Shown in pieces: positions 45,931 through 57,265 of a DNA stretch of 64,000 nt. The notes under the pieces were generated by a model. That model did not search any database. It was not told the DNA's origin and worked only from the letters and a program-made list of their open reading frames with translations. How positions within the stretch are numbered: position 1 is the first letter of the stretch; every line of letters starts with the position of its first letter. The stretch comes from Branchipolynoe longqiensis. Taxonomy: Eukaryota > Annelida > Polychaeta > Phyllodocida > Polynoidae. A program made the translations under genes and the position numbers. The DNA lies in contig CM059192.1 in assembly GCA_030323885.1 (NCBI GenBank), forward strand, positions 61,683,593-61,747,592, written 5' to 3'.

Positions 45931-46600
45931 TTAGTCGGTGAGTAGGCGAGTCGCCAGGCCGCTTGGTTTTTCTAGTCGTTTGTTGTAATGTTTTGCAAAC
46001 AATCTAGCCGTCTTCCACCCAGTGGGTGCAAGGATTCTCTTAACTGAGATTAGTAATTGTCTTGCCTTGGAGATCATGGCTCCACGCATTGAGTGAGATG
46101 TGTAGCTTCCAGTATTGATACCTGCCTGTTTAAGGACTTTGATGGTCCATCTTGCGAGTGTGTCTCTCGAGATAGCTTTATGCGGTTTAATAAAGCTGAT
46201 CAGTAGCTGTCTGGAATTCCTTATTCCGCGTGATTTGGATATATAAGCCCTAATGGCTGAAACTACACATATCCGTTTATCTTCCGGAAAACTATTTATA
46301 GGAACTGTGGACACTGGGTCCCCTGTGCGATTCAACTTTAGTAATGTCTCTAAATCGAATGTTGCCTCATCCTTATCTATCTCTAGTCCATCCAGTGAGA
46401 GTGCCACAATTGTTTGGGCTCTGTGTCCCGTCACTAGCAGTAATAGCACTGCTACCTTAAATGCTAGTTCCTTCACTGATAAATGTCTATTTCTAGGCCA
46501 TGACTTGAATAACTTATATCCTACAGACACGTCCCAAAACCTATTATATTTGGGTTTGGGTGGGTTTCTTTCATACACCGATCTAATGAACCAATGTACC
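45931..46600 (-). CDS. DIRS tyrosine recombinase (C-terminal catalytic domain)
   Basis: An open minus-strand frame of 215 codons (46578-45931). It would join recombinase-mediated integration of circular cDNA. The catalytic signature of tyrosine recombinases is visible in order: the first Arg in TGHRAQTI (residue ~54), His-x-x-Arg in SHSMRGAM (residues ~165-168), and the nucleophile context GWKTARLFAKHYNK (Tyr at residue ~199). The N-terminal SAM-like DNA-binding part, present in copy 2 (63962-63522), is missing because an internal deletion joins RT sequence directly to VHWFIRSVYERNPP just upstream. Although the frame is clean, the protein lacks its N-terminal half and its element's RT is broken. 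Confidence 0.85.
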
Positions 46601-46604
46601 CACC

Positions 46605-47800
46605 GGTGTACCAGAATAGCTGTTGCTTATGCTATCATAATTCCTATCAGTATTGCGACTTGTCTTATCTTTGGTTTGTTCAATTGTAATAATTGGTTTG
46701 CTCTTGTTGTAAATTCATCAACTTTTTGTTCCGTTACTGAAATGGTCATTTCTGTGGTGTCAATAAAGAATCCCAGAAATTTTAACTTCTTTGTTGGTGT
46801 TAAAATTGATTTAGTTTCATGTATGTATAATCCTACTTTCTTAAATGTCTCACATAATTTGTCTACTGCTGTCTGACACTATAGTTGTGTTTGTGCAACA
46901 ATAAATGAGTCATCGATATAAGGAAACATGATATGTCCTTCCCATGCCATCTGACAAGACGGCCGAATGAGTTAGAGCGTCCGTCTCCCGTGCTGGTAGA
47001 TCGTGGGTTCGAACTTGGATACTTAAAAATTTATACTTGTCACTTCCTAGCCAGGCGCTCTCAGTGTCAGGATAATGTGACTGAGTGGGATAGCAGGTCA
47101 TGGTGCCAGCAGCCTGGTTTCTGAGTGGGGCAGCAATATAAAGCCGCCATGAGTGTGCACTGTCACAAGTCAGTACCCATCCTGATATGACCTTAGATGT
47201 TGCTAGGATGTAAAACAACAACAAACAAATATCGCTAGACATCTGGGAAAATATAGGTTTAAGTAACCTTGTGAAAATGGGTAGAGCGCAACCTAGTCCA
47301 TTAGGCATACACGTGAACTCATACAGTTTCTCGTTCTAACAAAACCTGAGATATTTACGATCAGGTTCATAGATTGGTACTGTATAGTATGCATCTGAGA
47401 TCCACTCTGGCTAGGCAGGAGTCTTGTGTTACTAAGTCTCTAGCTGTGTCTAATGAAAACATTTTGATATGTTTGTATTCTACTAATTTGTTAAACAAAG
47501 TTAGATCTAGAATTAGTCTTACATCTCCATTTGGATTGGGTCTCGTGAAAATATTAGAAATAAATTCCCCAGCCACAATTAGTGCTGGTTCTATGATGCC
47601 TTTTTCACAAAATTTAAGGACCTGATTATCTAACGCCTCGCATTCTGAACCATGAAATCGGTAAGGGACAGGTATGCTATTTTGAATAGGTTTCTCAATC
47701 AAAGGTATTCTTACTCCTTCCACTAAACTAAGGATAGCTAAATTCTCCGTAATGTTATTCCATTACGGTAGGCAGTTATTGAGGTTACCCGCTTTAAATA
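46605..47800 (-). pseudogene. DIRS reverse transcriptase (broken, SINE-interrupted)
   Basis: The minus strand opens with a DIRS-typical entry (WNNITENLAILSLVEGVRIP, about 47765-47705). Next come FTRPNPNGDVRLILDLTLFN (RT finger/palm start, about 47550), a frameshifted palm motif equivalent to DAYYTVPIYEPDRKYLRF (about 47390-47335), then YEFTCMPNGLGCALPIFTRL (about 47320-47260). An S2 SINE interrupts at 46960-47225. Beyond it lies the catalytic IMFPYIDDSF (about 46945-46915), then KKLKFLGFFIDT and the RT thumb. The remaining RNase H part is deleted at about 46605, where sequence jumps to the YR. At least two in-frame stops (TAA near 47762, TAG near 46890) and frameshifts are present. Confidence 0.85.
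46960..47225 (+). mobile_element. S2 SINE inserted in DIRS RT
   Basis: Plus-strand S2 copy: head GACGGCCGAATGAGTTAGAG and B-box GGGTTCGAAC, body CAGGATAATGTGACTGAGTG, tail TAGATGTTGCTAGGATGTAA followed by AACAACAACAAAC. It splits the RT just before the YIDD motif, so it landed after the DIRS element was in place. Confidence 0.9.
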
Positions 47801-49014
47801 TGCTTACTGGTGTTTGCGTTGCCACTTCTATTTGTTCCCTGGGCGGGGGAACGGCTTCTGGGCATTGAACTCCCTCTTGAAGGGTCTGTTCCCGTCGTTC
47901 CAGCTGAATGACTGCCTTTGGTCCCTTCCCCTGGCCTGGAAGCTGAAGTTCGTTCCGAACCGGCCTCCTCGTTGTCCGGTTCGACGGTTTCGAAAATCCT
48001 GCCTCATCTTTTTGAAGCGAGTAGGATTTGTGTCTGCGGACTTCTTTTTGTCCGTTTCCATATGTTTCCCACACTTGGAACTGGCCTCCACTTGTTTGAA
48101 CAAGTGCTGGAGTTGTCCAGCGAACATCTTGATCTTGTCCAGTGTCTTTCCCTTAATGGGCTTGGGGGCAAGGAATAATGTATATTCCTTCCCGTCATTG
48201 ACCAAGACCTTCTTATATCTGGCTACTTCCTTTCCAGCATCCGTACAGACCGCCTTAAAGACATTTTCAAAACGTCTGTAAGACAGGAACTTGCTAGTCG
48301 CCATCAGCAGCGCAATTCTCCCATTCATTTCCTCGCACAGCGACGAGAATTTATTCTAAGCCATCATCCTGTTGGCTATCGGTGTAATGGCTGAGAGTAC
48401 CCCTTTGTGTACAGTGTGAAGAACCGTCTCAAAATTCTTCTGGTCCTCACTCAGTCTCGCCTCTGAATCCATCTCTTTGATGGCAGATTCCGGGATCCCT
48501 TTGATCCCCATGAATTTCTCGGCCAACTTCATAATAACCTCAGCCAGCTTAAAGGTTTTCCTCATCATCGTAGTGGTATGGATCTTTTTCCTTTGAAGAA
48601 CATTGCACTTCTTCATCACCTTGCCACTTAACTCCGCGTGTTTAGTGTCTGAGTCAGAACTGATGAAGAGTCAGAGGAAGAGGATTTGTTCTTCCCCTTC
48701 TTAGACTTCTTCTTGCTCTTTTTCACGTGCGGCTTCTTTTTGCGTGCCCTTGTGTACTCATACCCATCTGATATGTGTGCCCTCTTCTTCTGTTTGCGTT
48801 TGCACGCAGCCACAATCACCACCTCCTCTGACTCATCGTCAGACAAGGCCTGATCTTCGGAAAGATCCTCCCAGTCGGATTCCTCTGAATCCGGCACTGG
48901 TTTCCTCCCTTTCCTGGTCGGCACTCTGGAGGGAAGCATCTCCTCCATCTTCTGTTGTACTAACCGCGCAACTCGTTCATCTAGGTCAGCTGGGCCAGGC
49001 TCGGACCCCCCCAT
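47764..49014 (-). pseudogene. DIRS gag (two breaks)
   Basis: Three minus-strand pieces. Residues from 49014 down to 48628 form an acidic then strongly basic, Ser/Lys-rich N-terminus (SEESDWEDLSEDQ; KKKPHVKKSKKKSKKGKNKS). A frameshift near 48660 leads to 48619-48356 (helical, KLAEVIMKLAEKFMGIKGI). One TAG at about 48356 separates this from 48328-47828 (LLMATSKFLSYRRFENVF, then a Gly/Arg/Gln-rich C-terminus RNRRTGQRGGRFG). The basic Gly/Arg tail is a likely nucleic-acid-binding segment in place of a zinc knuckle. Position directly before the RT, and separate from it by one stop, fits DIRS gag. Confidence 0.75.
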
Positions 49015-49811
49015 ACCTCGTCGGAATTTCTTTGTTCCGGCGACCTTTGCGCCTGTGAAGATTCTTCATCTTCACTGAGCGCTCGAGGTGCCTCTGCCTT
49101 ACTCCGATACATTGCATACCAAAAAAAACAATGGTTAGGCATTATTCAGGCGGAATATCACACAGATAATTAGAGTATAATTATACTAGGTGTGCATCAT
49201 GGCGTTAAAACCGTATTTAAACCGGCGTGTGGTTAATAGACAGTCATAGGATAACGGTATGGACAACCAACCGAACCAAATGAGGGGTAGGGACCAGTGT
49301 AGCGGTCACCTCCCACACTATCTGTCCTATAAATTTCTCCCACCTGTGGCTTTCTTCGCCAACAAGTTGAAGAAAATACTATGACTTGGAGGTATACCTT
49401 ATTGAATACTTAATTGGAGAATCTTAAAGAAACCCAGGAATAAATCCTATCGATGTAAATGGCTCCAGCCAAACATCTCTCCGTTCGGCAACAGGCGGCT
49501 TTTTTATCAATAACAAACAACGGCTGCATTGTTCTAACGATCTTACATAATACAATCGTAATTACGCTATAAAACAGTGATAACTTATGGAAAAGTTTCA
49601 AAACTTTTTGTATGTGAATGCTAACATGAACTGAACCAACGTATCCAGTTAATAAGATACTAACCTGGTTGGTTTTGTAGTTAATGTAGAAAACTCCCAG
49701 AGCTACTCACAAACGTCCTCCCGTTGTGAGTTTATTATGCTAATTGCTGGACCCGGTTGCGCTTCCTTCTCCCTGGACTACGAGTAGCCAGAGCCGTAGT
49801 ACCGAGGTAAA

Positions 49812-51117
49812 CTATATATATGTATGTATATAGCAAAATAGGTGCATGGTGTGTGTTTAGGTTGTAAAGGAAAACCCCATCCTCATTGTAAACACGATGT
49901 AAATTCCACAACACAACACATTTACAAGGGCAATATTATACTGGGGAGAGAGCAATATACCGGTCTAAGATTCTCCCTGGCAGTTTTTTTTCCAGTATAT
50001 TGCATGGGGATGGGGGACAAAACTATTCCTTTTGAACTGACGTATTCATTTGAAGAAGCTCACATGGAGGACACAAACATATTAATATAATGTGGACAGT
50101 CACATAGTCAAAAGAACTAAATCCAATTTCAACATAAATAAAAACAACACAAATGTGTATGCGATGAAGTCGTAATCTGCCACTCACCCACCCACCGCCT
50201 CCCTCTTTCACACACCATATCAAAGGTCCTGCCCCTTCTGCCAGGGGCCGCCACCCCGACCTCACGTGACTCACACACAACACATGCGCAGTGCACAGCC
50301 TTGACACTTCCGTCAAGTGCATAACCCGAAGGTCACCCGTGGCGCGGCTTGGTAAGACTCCCCCCCCCCCCCCCATCCTGCCGAGCTCCCACCACACAGC
50401 GACTGGGTGAGAGGAGGGGCGAAAGTTGCCTCCTTGTTTTAACACTATCCCCAATGGAATCTGAGGGTCTGTGTAGGGTGGGTTGCGGTGTTGTCACGGC
50501 AAGTAGGGGTGAGTAGGTTAACCCCTCATTTCACCCTCTAACCTATTTACCCCCTCCAGTGACCTCCTTCACCCCCCCCCCCCCCCCCCCACCACAGGTT
50601 TACGTGTGCCTCCTTCTAGCGGGCACCGTTGTTCCACAACACCCAACAGGATTCGTGTGAAACAGTTCTGAAATACTCTCATCCCAAAAGCTTGAAACAT
50701 CATGCTGGCTATACAAAACATAATTATGTGTATACAATGCTCACAACCAACCATACACGTATTGAGGTTAGGGACTATAGTCCAGTCTGTAAGCCTCGGT
50801 TCCATGCCCCCAGTCAGGATCCACCCCCCCCCCCCCCTTCAACCTCGACCATGCGTCTCTAGGCCGACCCTCGACCCGGCCAACTCTTACCAACCGTCCG
50901 CGCATGTAACTGCATCGATTTCCGGTTCCACTGTCGTTATCGCCGCACCATGCGCCCTGGGAAAGTCGGGGTCTGGCAGGGGTGCAGAGAGCAACGAGGT
51001 CAGCCCCCCTAACAACCCCCTCCACCTACCGGCATGCACACACATCCACCCTTACCCCGCCGAACCACACCCAGCTCCCACTCCATTACCTCGACCGTAC
51101 CCTTAATCTCTCCAGTG
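49812..51117. other. Unassigned DNA with poly(C) tracts
   Basis: No gene recognised. C runs lie at about 50360-50374, 50573-50591 and 50824-50838. The 143-codon minus frame (50023-50454) and 134-codon plus frame (50702-51106) cross these runs and have no motif. Confidence 0.4.
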
Positions 51118-51937
51118 GTCCGGTGTCGCAGTTTGAGCGCCCTGTCAGTTTGAGCGCCCTTCTGTTGCTTCTGCGCATGCGCGGATAGAGACAACATTAA
51201 AACCACCCTAAGTATCACAGTAATTTGTGATTTGTGGTGCTTTGAAAGCAAATTTCTCTTGATTCTATTAAATAGTTCAGATCTTTCTCTACAATTTCAC
51301 ATTCAGCTGTTTTGTTATCAGCCAATTGGAAGTTCTTGAATTTATTTTGCGAAAATAGTTTTTGAGCCCATGATCTGGTAAGGCACTGACACTCAGAATA
51401 TCCCAACTTTCACTATTATCTCTGTTTTAATACTTTCAGAGTAAATTGCTCTTAGGTTACATTAAATACTTCAGATCTTCCTCTTCAATTGTGCATTAAG
51501 ATATTTTTACACTGTTATGTTCTCTGTGGTGGAGTGGTTAGAGTGTCTGACTTTTTTCTAGGTCAGACTCCTAATCTGAGGGTCAGCGGTTCGATTCCCC
51601 GTGCCCCCAGCTCTGCCAATTTGGATTTCCACCGCTGTGTATAACTTACAGCGTCATCAAAGGCCGGTTGCTCTCATACCATGTCTATGTGGTGTGGGAG
51701 TTTAAAAATCCCTTGGGTCGGTAAAAGTGTAGGCTCAGGCTTTCTATCGATCAGCAGTGGAATGAGGAAGACCAGTCGTCTATGACTGAAATTTCCCCTG
51801 CTTAAACAACTAATGGACAAAAAAAAATCAAAAAAAATCGATCCAATGAAAGCTTTTAAATCTATTTTACAAAAAAAGTAAACAACAACTGGCAGGGCAC
51901 TCAAACTGGCAGGGCGCTCAAATTGCGACACCGGCCC
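51118..51937. mobile_element. 0.8-kb TIR element with nested S3 SINE
   Basis: Left arm 51118-51164 (CCGGTGTCGCAGTTTGAGCG, then a second TCAGTTTGAGCGCCCT) is inverted at 51888-51937 (GGCAGGGCGCTCAAATTGCG, ACACCGG). Each arm thus contains two tandem copies of a CAGTTTGAGCGCCCTG-type unit. The interior is AT-rich and non-coding apart from the SINE at 51519-51766. Superfamily unknown. Confidence 0.82.
51519..51766 (+). mobile_element. S3 SINE nested in TIR element
   Basis: Plus strand: GTGGTGGAGTGGTTAGAGTG (A-box) and GGTTCGATTCCCCGTGCCCC (B-box) are separated by an extended region with TAGGTCAGACTCCTAATCTG, as in a class II tRNA. The body continues to GGTCGGTAAAAGTGTAGGCT, matching 21640-21870. 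Confidence 0.85.
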
Positions 51938-52952
51938 GCAGATACTCCAAGTCCCCATGCCTAGTCAAATCCTCTATCAAGGTCACAATTTACTACTAAC
52001 CACCCTAGAAAACCAGCCTTAAACACTGTCATACTATACTCACCATTTACTATAATACTGCTGGGTTAATAAGAAGATTAAATTACACGAGATACCCCTG
52101 TATTCTTAAGCATATTAAATAAGTGTAACCTAACCAGAATATAGAAGTTTGGTACGTTGTGACGCAATCGTCTGCCGCATAGTTGAAGAAATAATATTGT
52201 TTTATTGTGATTTAGAGATTCTCCACCATGGGACGGTAAAGGCATGATGAGAATGGGGGGAAAGTGAGCATTGCTAATGCTATCTCATAACAGACATACT
52301 ATCGCTAATCCTATAATGCGTCGCCTCCTGCACAACCTTCATTTATAACCCCAATATTATAGTCATGATGACGGTACATTTGGATCATCATGGCTATAAT
52401 ATTCGAGCCATGGGATGAGTTAGGCAGTACATAAATTAAGAAGTCCGTTAGTATACAGTGCTACCATTAGGTCCTCCCGCAGCACTGTCCTATCTCATGA
52501 TAGGGCTACTAGACAACCCTATAGAAAAAGTGTTGGATGGCTGGGTTATCGACATAATCATATAACTTTGCAATCAAAGGCGCTACATATTTGGTTCAAA
52601 TGTTTATCTATTTTTAGCCTGATATGTTTTGAGTGAAAAATGTATTAAATCATGTAGATTAATATACTTTGGAAATCAAATCAAGAGCATCTAGTGGATC
52701 ACCTTGGTTGCTTTTGCGGTCTTTTTCCCCCGCATTTTCTCCAAATTCATCAACTCTATGCTAATATAGATACATTGTGTGTGCTAGAACCAGCGACGCC
52801 ACAGCTTGGTTCAGGTCGTTCATATGGACATACAAAAGTTTTTGCTCGGATTTGCTAGGTTGTGATTCACCCCTATTTTGAGGGGGGTCAATCTATGTTA
52901 TGATACATTGCATTTCACCTTTTGGGTTACAGTACTAGTTGGTTGGTTGGTT
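51938..52952. other. Unassigned DNA with one strong hairpin
   Basis: No gene recognised. A near-perfect 20-bp hairpin (52353-52372 with 52384-52403; AATATTATAGTCATGATGAC, 18 of 20 paired, 11-base loop) is the only clear structure. A short (TTGG)n run at about 52939-52953 leads into the SINE tail. Confidence 0.4.
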
Positions 52953-53213
52953 GGTTGTTGGAGTTTTACATCCTGGCAACATCTAAGGTCATATCAGGTA
53001 CCGACTTCTGACAGTGCACACTCATTGGCGACTTGATAGTGCCACCCAAATGGGAAATCAGGCCGCCATCGGGAAATCGGACACCATGACTTGATACCAA
53101 ACTCAGTCACAATATTCTGACACTGAGCTAACCAGTCCTTGCCATATCCTATTAATGCCAAGCGCCAGGCTAGGAAGCAACAAGTATCAATTTTAAAAGT
53201 CATTGGTTTGACC
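52953..53213 (-). mobile_element. S2 SINE, head lost, adjoining LINE
   Basis: Minus-strand S2 body and tail (GTTGTTGGAGTTTTACATCC at the left, TAAGGTCATATCAGGTACCG). It stops at GTCATTGGTTTGAC where other copies go on into the tRNA-like head; LINE-associated sequence follows. Confidence 0.85.
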
Positions 53214-53282
53214 AAAGCAGATCCTGTAATCTCAACTGTCTTCTGGTTACAGAAAGAGAGTGCGCCCCCCGTCTCCGGTTCA

Positions 53283-54215
53283 AGGATACCATCAAGTATT
53301 CCGCCGTATGGAGAAAGGTAGTGACTCACGGGACTTGCAGAAGGACCTCAACAACATGCAGAAGTGGTCAAGTGATTGGCAGCTGAAGTTTAATGCTTCA
53401 AAATGCAAAGTGATGCATTTAGGGGGCAAAAACAGCAAGCACATCTATGTAATGAACGATGGTGTGAATAATGTTCCGCTCTCCGAAACAATGATAGAAA
53501 AGGATTTGCGTGTCAAGGTGGACAACAAACTGACATTCAGCGACCACATCCAGGAAGCCGCCAACAGAGCTAATGGAATACTGGCTATTATTCGAAGATC
53601 GTACACATACCTAGACGAGGATGTTGTACGCAGACTGTACACATCCCTTGCACGTCCACTTTTGGAATATGGAAATGTTGTGTGGTCACCACTCTACAGG
53701 AAGGATGCTGAGTCAATTGAGAGGATCCAAAGAAGGGCAACGAAGCTTGTACATGGATTCGATGCAATACCCTATGAACAACGTATGCGTCATTTGAAGA
53801 TCCCAAGCATGTACTACAGACGGGCCCAGGGGGATATGATTGAAGTATTCAAATATCTCCATGGTATCTACAAGACAGGCAGCCCCCTTACCAGAGACTC
53901 CAACACCAGGACCAGAGGGCACTCCCTGAAGCTGAGGAAGCGGTACTCCAGACTGGACCTGCGACACAACTTTTTTGGCTTTAGGGTGGTTGACCTGTGG
54001 AATGACCTGCCGGAGAGTGTCGTAGCAGCAGAGTCGGTGAACTGTTTCAAGTCCCGACTGGATGCATACTGGTCAAGCATTAAATATATCTTGGAGCCAG
54101 TGACAGTTGCTACGATCGACCACATCTGAAGAACTGTCTCCATTTCTATTAATTAAGAGCGGCTAACAGGTCCAAGGCCTATTATAGCTGTATCCTATTG
54201 ATTGATTGATTGAAG
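53283..54215 (+). mobile_element. 5'-truncated CR1/jockey-like LINE (RT C-terminal part)
   Basis: A clean plus-strand frame to the stop at 54127-54129 covers the part of a LINE ORF2 that follows the RT catalytic motif. It begins at KVFRRM-like QVFRRMEKG and continues with LQKDLNNMQKWSSDWQLKFN, SKCKVMHLGG, then thumb motifs RPLLEYGNVVWSPLYRKDAE, SIERIQRRATKLV, GDMIEVFKYLHG and FGFRVVDLWNDLPESVV, ending near FKSRLDAYW. The 3' untranslated region ends in a (ATTG)n tail at 54197-54213, a common LINE tail. The frame has no internal stop, so insertion is probably fairly recent, but with endonuclease and most of RT missing it is dead on arrival. The upstream ATG at 53260 is incidental. Confidence 0.88.
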
Positions 54216-54336
54216 AGAAACCCGATGTTGAGAGACATTAAGACCAACTCGTGGACATCACTCTCACAGCAGAGAGCTAAATGGAGAGCGGCAGTCAAGT
54301 AATGAAAGCAGTCTTTGTCGCATCACGACCGACAGC

Positions 54337-54369
<33 letters not shown>

Positions 54370-54450
54370 GTTTGACTCGACCGGGAACCAAACTCCCGAT
54401 CTTCCACACGCGAGGCCCGCACTCTGCCGATTCGGCCATTAGGCCTACAA
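54337..54450 (-). mobile_element. (ATG)n run and S2-like SINE head
   Basis: A (ATG)n microsatellite (54337-54369) abuts a minus-strand tRNA-like segment (GAATCGGCAGAGTGCGGGCC, then GGTTCCCGGTCGAG). Just upstream, AATGAAAGCAGTCTTTGTCG and GACCGACAGCATGATGATG (54301-54347) also occur at 62130-62178, so the two loci share a repeat whose full extent is unclear. Confidence 0.6.
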
Positions 54451-56354
54451 TACGGTGGTAGCAATCTAATCTGTGGTGGGTCATTAGCAGCTGGAACAAC
54501 ACACAGACTGGGAGTACATGTTATGTGATGCTTCCACCGTACTATAACTTATAAGTATAACGTAGGCTAGACGATCTTCAGGGACCCTAGCTGGTTGCGA
54601 GTACCTTTCGCCGAAAGAAACCTGCGGATCCCAGCATTTGGTACGTCTCAAAACATCGCTCACAACTTGGTCCTTTGTGTGCAGTCCTCAGTATTGGGAC
54701 TTTAAATTCCTCCATACACTACAAGCTGCCTATTAACTTAATAAATAGCAAAACCCGGCGTATGCGGACCTAGAGAAGGAGTGGCGCTTTTGCTCTCATT
54801 ATTCTAACCGATTATCCAACCTAGGGTTCACATTAGTTAGGGTGCTTTTTGTGTGGTAGAAAAAAAGTAATGAATTCAGAGGGGGGGAAAAGCACGTTCT
54901 CTGTTGTCTTGAATTCACACACCGAAATTATGTACATATTGCATGCAAAGAGTTGTGCAACTGCAAGGCTAAGACGGACAAGAGCGACAGAGGATTATAC
55001 CGAAGTGAGGGTCGGAAACTCTGTAGTCCCTTTTCTCCGTCATGTCACAATTATTTGTGTACGTGTACGTATGCATTACTCCAACATGAAAGTACTCGTA
55101 CAGAATCTTGTCGTCGTAACACTAACACACAGCATAACTCAATTACACTGTTGTATAGTTCATGCAATGCGCACTGGTGCCTAATGGTGCTGTCACCTGG
55201 TGGATAAATAAGAAACTGATGTATAGCCAACTATGTCGCTACCTGGTGTAAACAATGCGCACAAGCCAATGGATACAATTCATAAACATTGTTAGATGTA
55301 TCGTCATGGTCCAAATGACGGCGGCTGCTCAGTATCTATGAGGGAGTGTGCCAGGAGATATTACACACACATATGGAGGGAGGAAAGGGGGGGTGGGGGC
55401 GGGGGAGAGATAGAGTGAGGAGAGAGAGTAGTTAAATTACTCACTTTGGTATAGTTGATCAATAACTTCTGTTTTATTGAAGGCTATATATAACCGAGGC
55501 TGTGCAGAGAAGATAGATATGAAGCTAGATCTATCTACTATTTAAAGCTATTTACTTGAAGGGCTATTAAAATACACGAAATATTGCACTGTTGACAAGA
55601 CGATAACATTACGCAACAATAAATATTAAAACAGAACTGGAAACATCAAGTAATACTGTAAATGATAGCCAAGATAGTCCACTCCGTAAACACATTTAAA
55701 AAAAAATCTTTCCACCTATAAATACTAAAATAGTGAATCAAATAGGAAAGTGACTACCAGTGTGTTATAGTGCCTTGGCTTCTTGATCTGAAATAAACAT
55801 AGGTAGGAATTATCAACTAAAGTAACTCGAGACATATATAGACCTAGAATTATATATCTTAGAATTATCTAGACCGGAATGCAGAAAATATCCATTTTGT
55901 CAACAAGTTATTTCAGAGGCTTGCATATGTCTGCATGACCCTATCAATTCTCTATTCCTGTCAAATAAAATGATCTTAAATAACAGAAGAACAACTGAGC
56001 CACAAATTAACTATTACTCTAGATTAAAAAAGTGTTGTCTAGATCTAAATGCAAATAGACATACCCTAAAGGAGAGATGACCTCTAAGAAAATATACCCT
56101 CTAAAGGAGAGATACCCTCTGAAATAACTGAGATGCTACAAAATCACGATGCGGCATACTGGAACCTAAGAAATAGTAAGATACATGTGGTTCTTGGAAT
56201 GAGGGCACAACATTGTCCTACTTTGTGAGCAACTGTCCTGCTTCCTGCACGTAGTTGGGTAAAAGAATGTTCTCACAGTTTCACAATTTGTTCCTTTTAT
56301 AAATCCCTAAATCACTCGTGACAGCACCAATATCTAACCTGGATATATATGATC
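54451..56354. other. Unassigned AT-rich DNA
   Basis: No gene or repeat family recognised. A G-rich segment with GGAGGGAGGAAAGGGGGG lies near 55375-55410. The 111-codon frame at 54849-55184 has no motif. Confidence 0.35.
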
Positions 56355-56416
56355 AAATGTAGGTAAGTTGTTTGGTTTTGAAAATGTAATGCTTATATTG
56401 GACTATGCAATTATAA
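56355..56416. mobile_element. Family A MITE end fragment
   Basis: Right end only: GTTTGGTTTTGAAAATGTAA and ATTGGACTATGCAATTATAA. It lies ~115 bp left of a full copy. Confidence 0.7.
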
Positions 56417-56532
56417 CTATGATATGCATGGATTGCAGTGATTTGTTAGTAAAATTTTGCGAGCATGCTGTAAAATAAAGAGGCTCTTTTTTTGGATGAA
56501 ATTATTTACCCTGCTCATACCCGATAAGTGTG

Positions 56533-56888
56533 TTAAAGTTGCATAGTCCGATGGCTTTGAATTTCTGTATTTTTTATGAGATACATTCATTAGATCGATC
56601 ACTAGTATCTGCTTTACATTAGATCAAAGTTACTTTTATTTTAAATAGTAAACTTTTGAGATATTCTGAGTGCAAACATGTAAAATTAGTTTTGGCAAGC
56701 TTGCCAAAACTCTGACACCATAGACTTCTCTGCGGTAAGAGGTTCTGTTAAATTCACTCAGTAGTGCCTTCTATGCAGAAACAAATGCTTAATAAGTGCA
56801 TCAGTATCTAAGTTAGATATGTAAAATCAAATTTAGATAATTGGTTTGGTTTTGAAATTTGATATTTCATTGGACTATGCAGCTTTAA
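56533..56888 (+). mobile_element. TTAA-flanked MITE, family A
   Basis: TTAA (56533-56536), AGTTGCATAGTCCGATGG, right end CATTGGACTATGCAGCT and TTAA (56885-56888). The interior matches 27273-27616. Confidence 0.9.
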
Positions 56889-56934
56889 CTTATGTTGGTG
56901 CCTTCGGCACAGATGCTTGACAGGTATCAAGTGT

Positions 56935-57265
56935 ACAGGCTCCAAAATATATGAGAGATATGCTCCAGGAGAGAACAAATGTTTGAACACTGCACTCCAC
57001 AGTCTCCAGCCAGTTAGCAGTTCCTCGGAGCAGACTCAAAGGATTTGGGGATCATGCTTTTACTATTGCTGCCCCGAGACTGTGGAATGCTCTGCCAGGA
57101 TATAACACTGATTGTAAATCTGTTGGTGCTTTTAAAAAAGGTCCTAAGACACATTTGTTTAAATATGTTTTTAACTAGGTGAAATTTATTTCCTGTATAT
57201 TTGGTTGTTATGTAAAGCGCCTGAGAACGGCTTCCTGGATCGGGCGCTATATAAATGTTTTATTC
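56935..57265 (+). mobile_element. LINE 3' end (second LINE family)
   Basis: Plus strand: a frame reading RLKGFGDHAFTIAAPRLWNA, then KKGPKTHLFKYVFN and a stop (57176-57178). This is the usual C-terminus of many invertebrate LINEs (the AAPRLWN motif). The 3' untranslated region with AAAGCGCCTGAGAACGGC and GGGCGCTATATAAATG ends in a (TTAT)n tail. The upstream part is frameshifted. Confidence 0.82.

Larger units (their letters stand above)
45799..49811 (-). mobile_element. DIRS-type retrotransposon, copy 1 (inactive, internally deleted)
   Basis: About 4.0 kb between inverted terminal repeats: left 45799-45830 (TTTACCTCGGTA...TACTCGTAGTCCAGGGAGAA) and right 49768-49811 (TTCTCCCTGGACTACGAGTA...TACCGAGGTAAA). 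The left repeat has lost about 12 bp relative to the right one and to copy 2. Genes run right to left on the minus strand: gag (49014-47764), RT (about 47800-46605) and YR (46600-45931). This order and the inverted repeats are those of DIRS elements, which integrate by tyrosine recombinase, so no target-site duplication is expected. Stops, frameshifts, a SINE in the RT and an RT-YR deletion make it inactive. Confidence 0.9.

Noticed and set aside
46253..46876. 207-codon plus-strand frame
   Set aside because: It is the antisense shadow of the DIRS recombinase and RT on the minus strand.
51519..51612. Functional tRNA-Ser/Leu gene
   Set aside because: The long variable region and boxes are tRNA-like, but the acceptor ends do not pair, extra bases sit in the anticodon region, and the same 240-bp element recurs at 21.6-21.9 kb.
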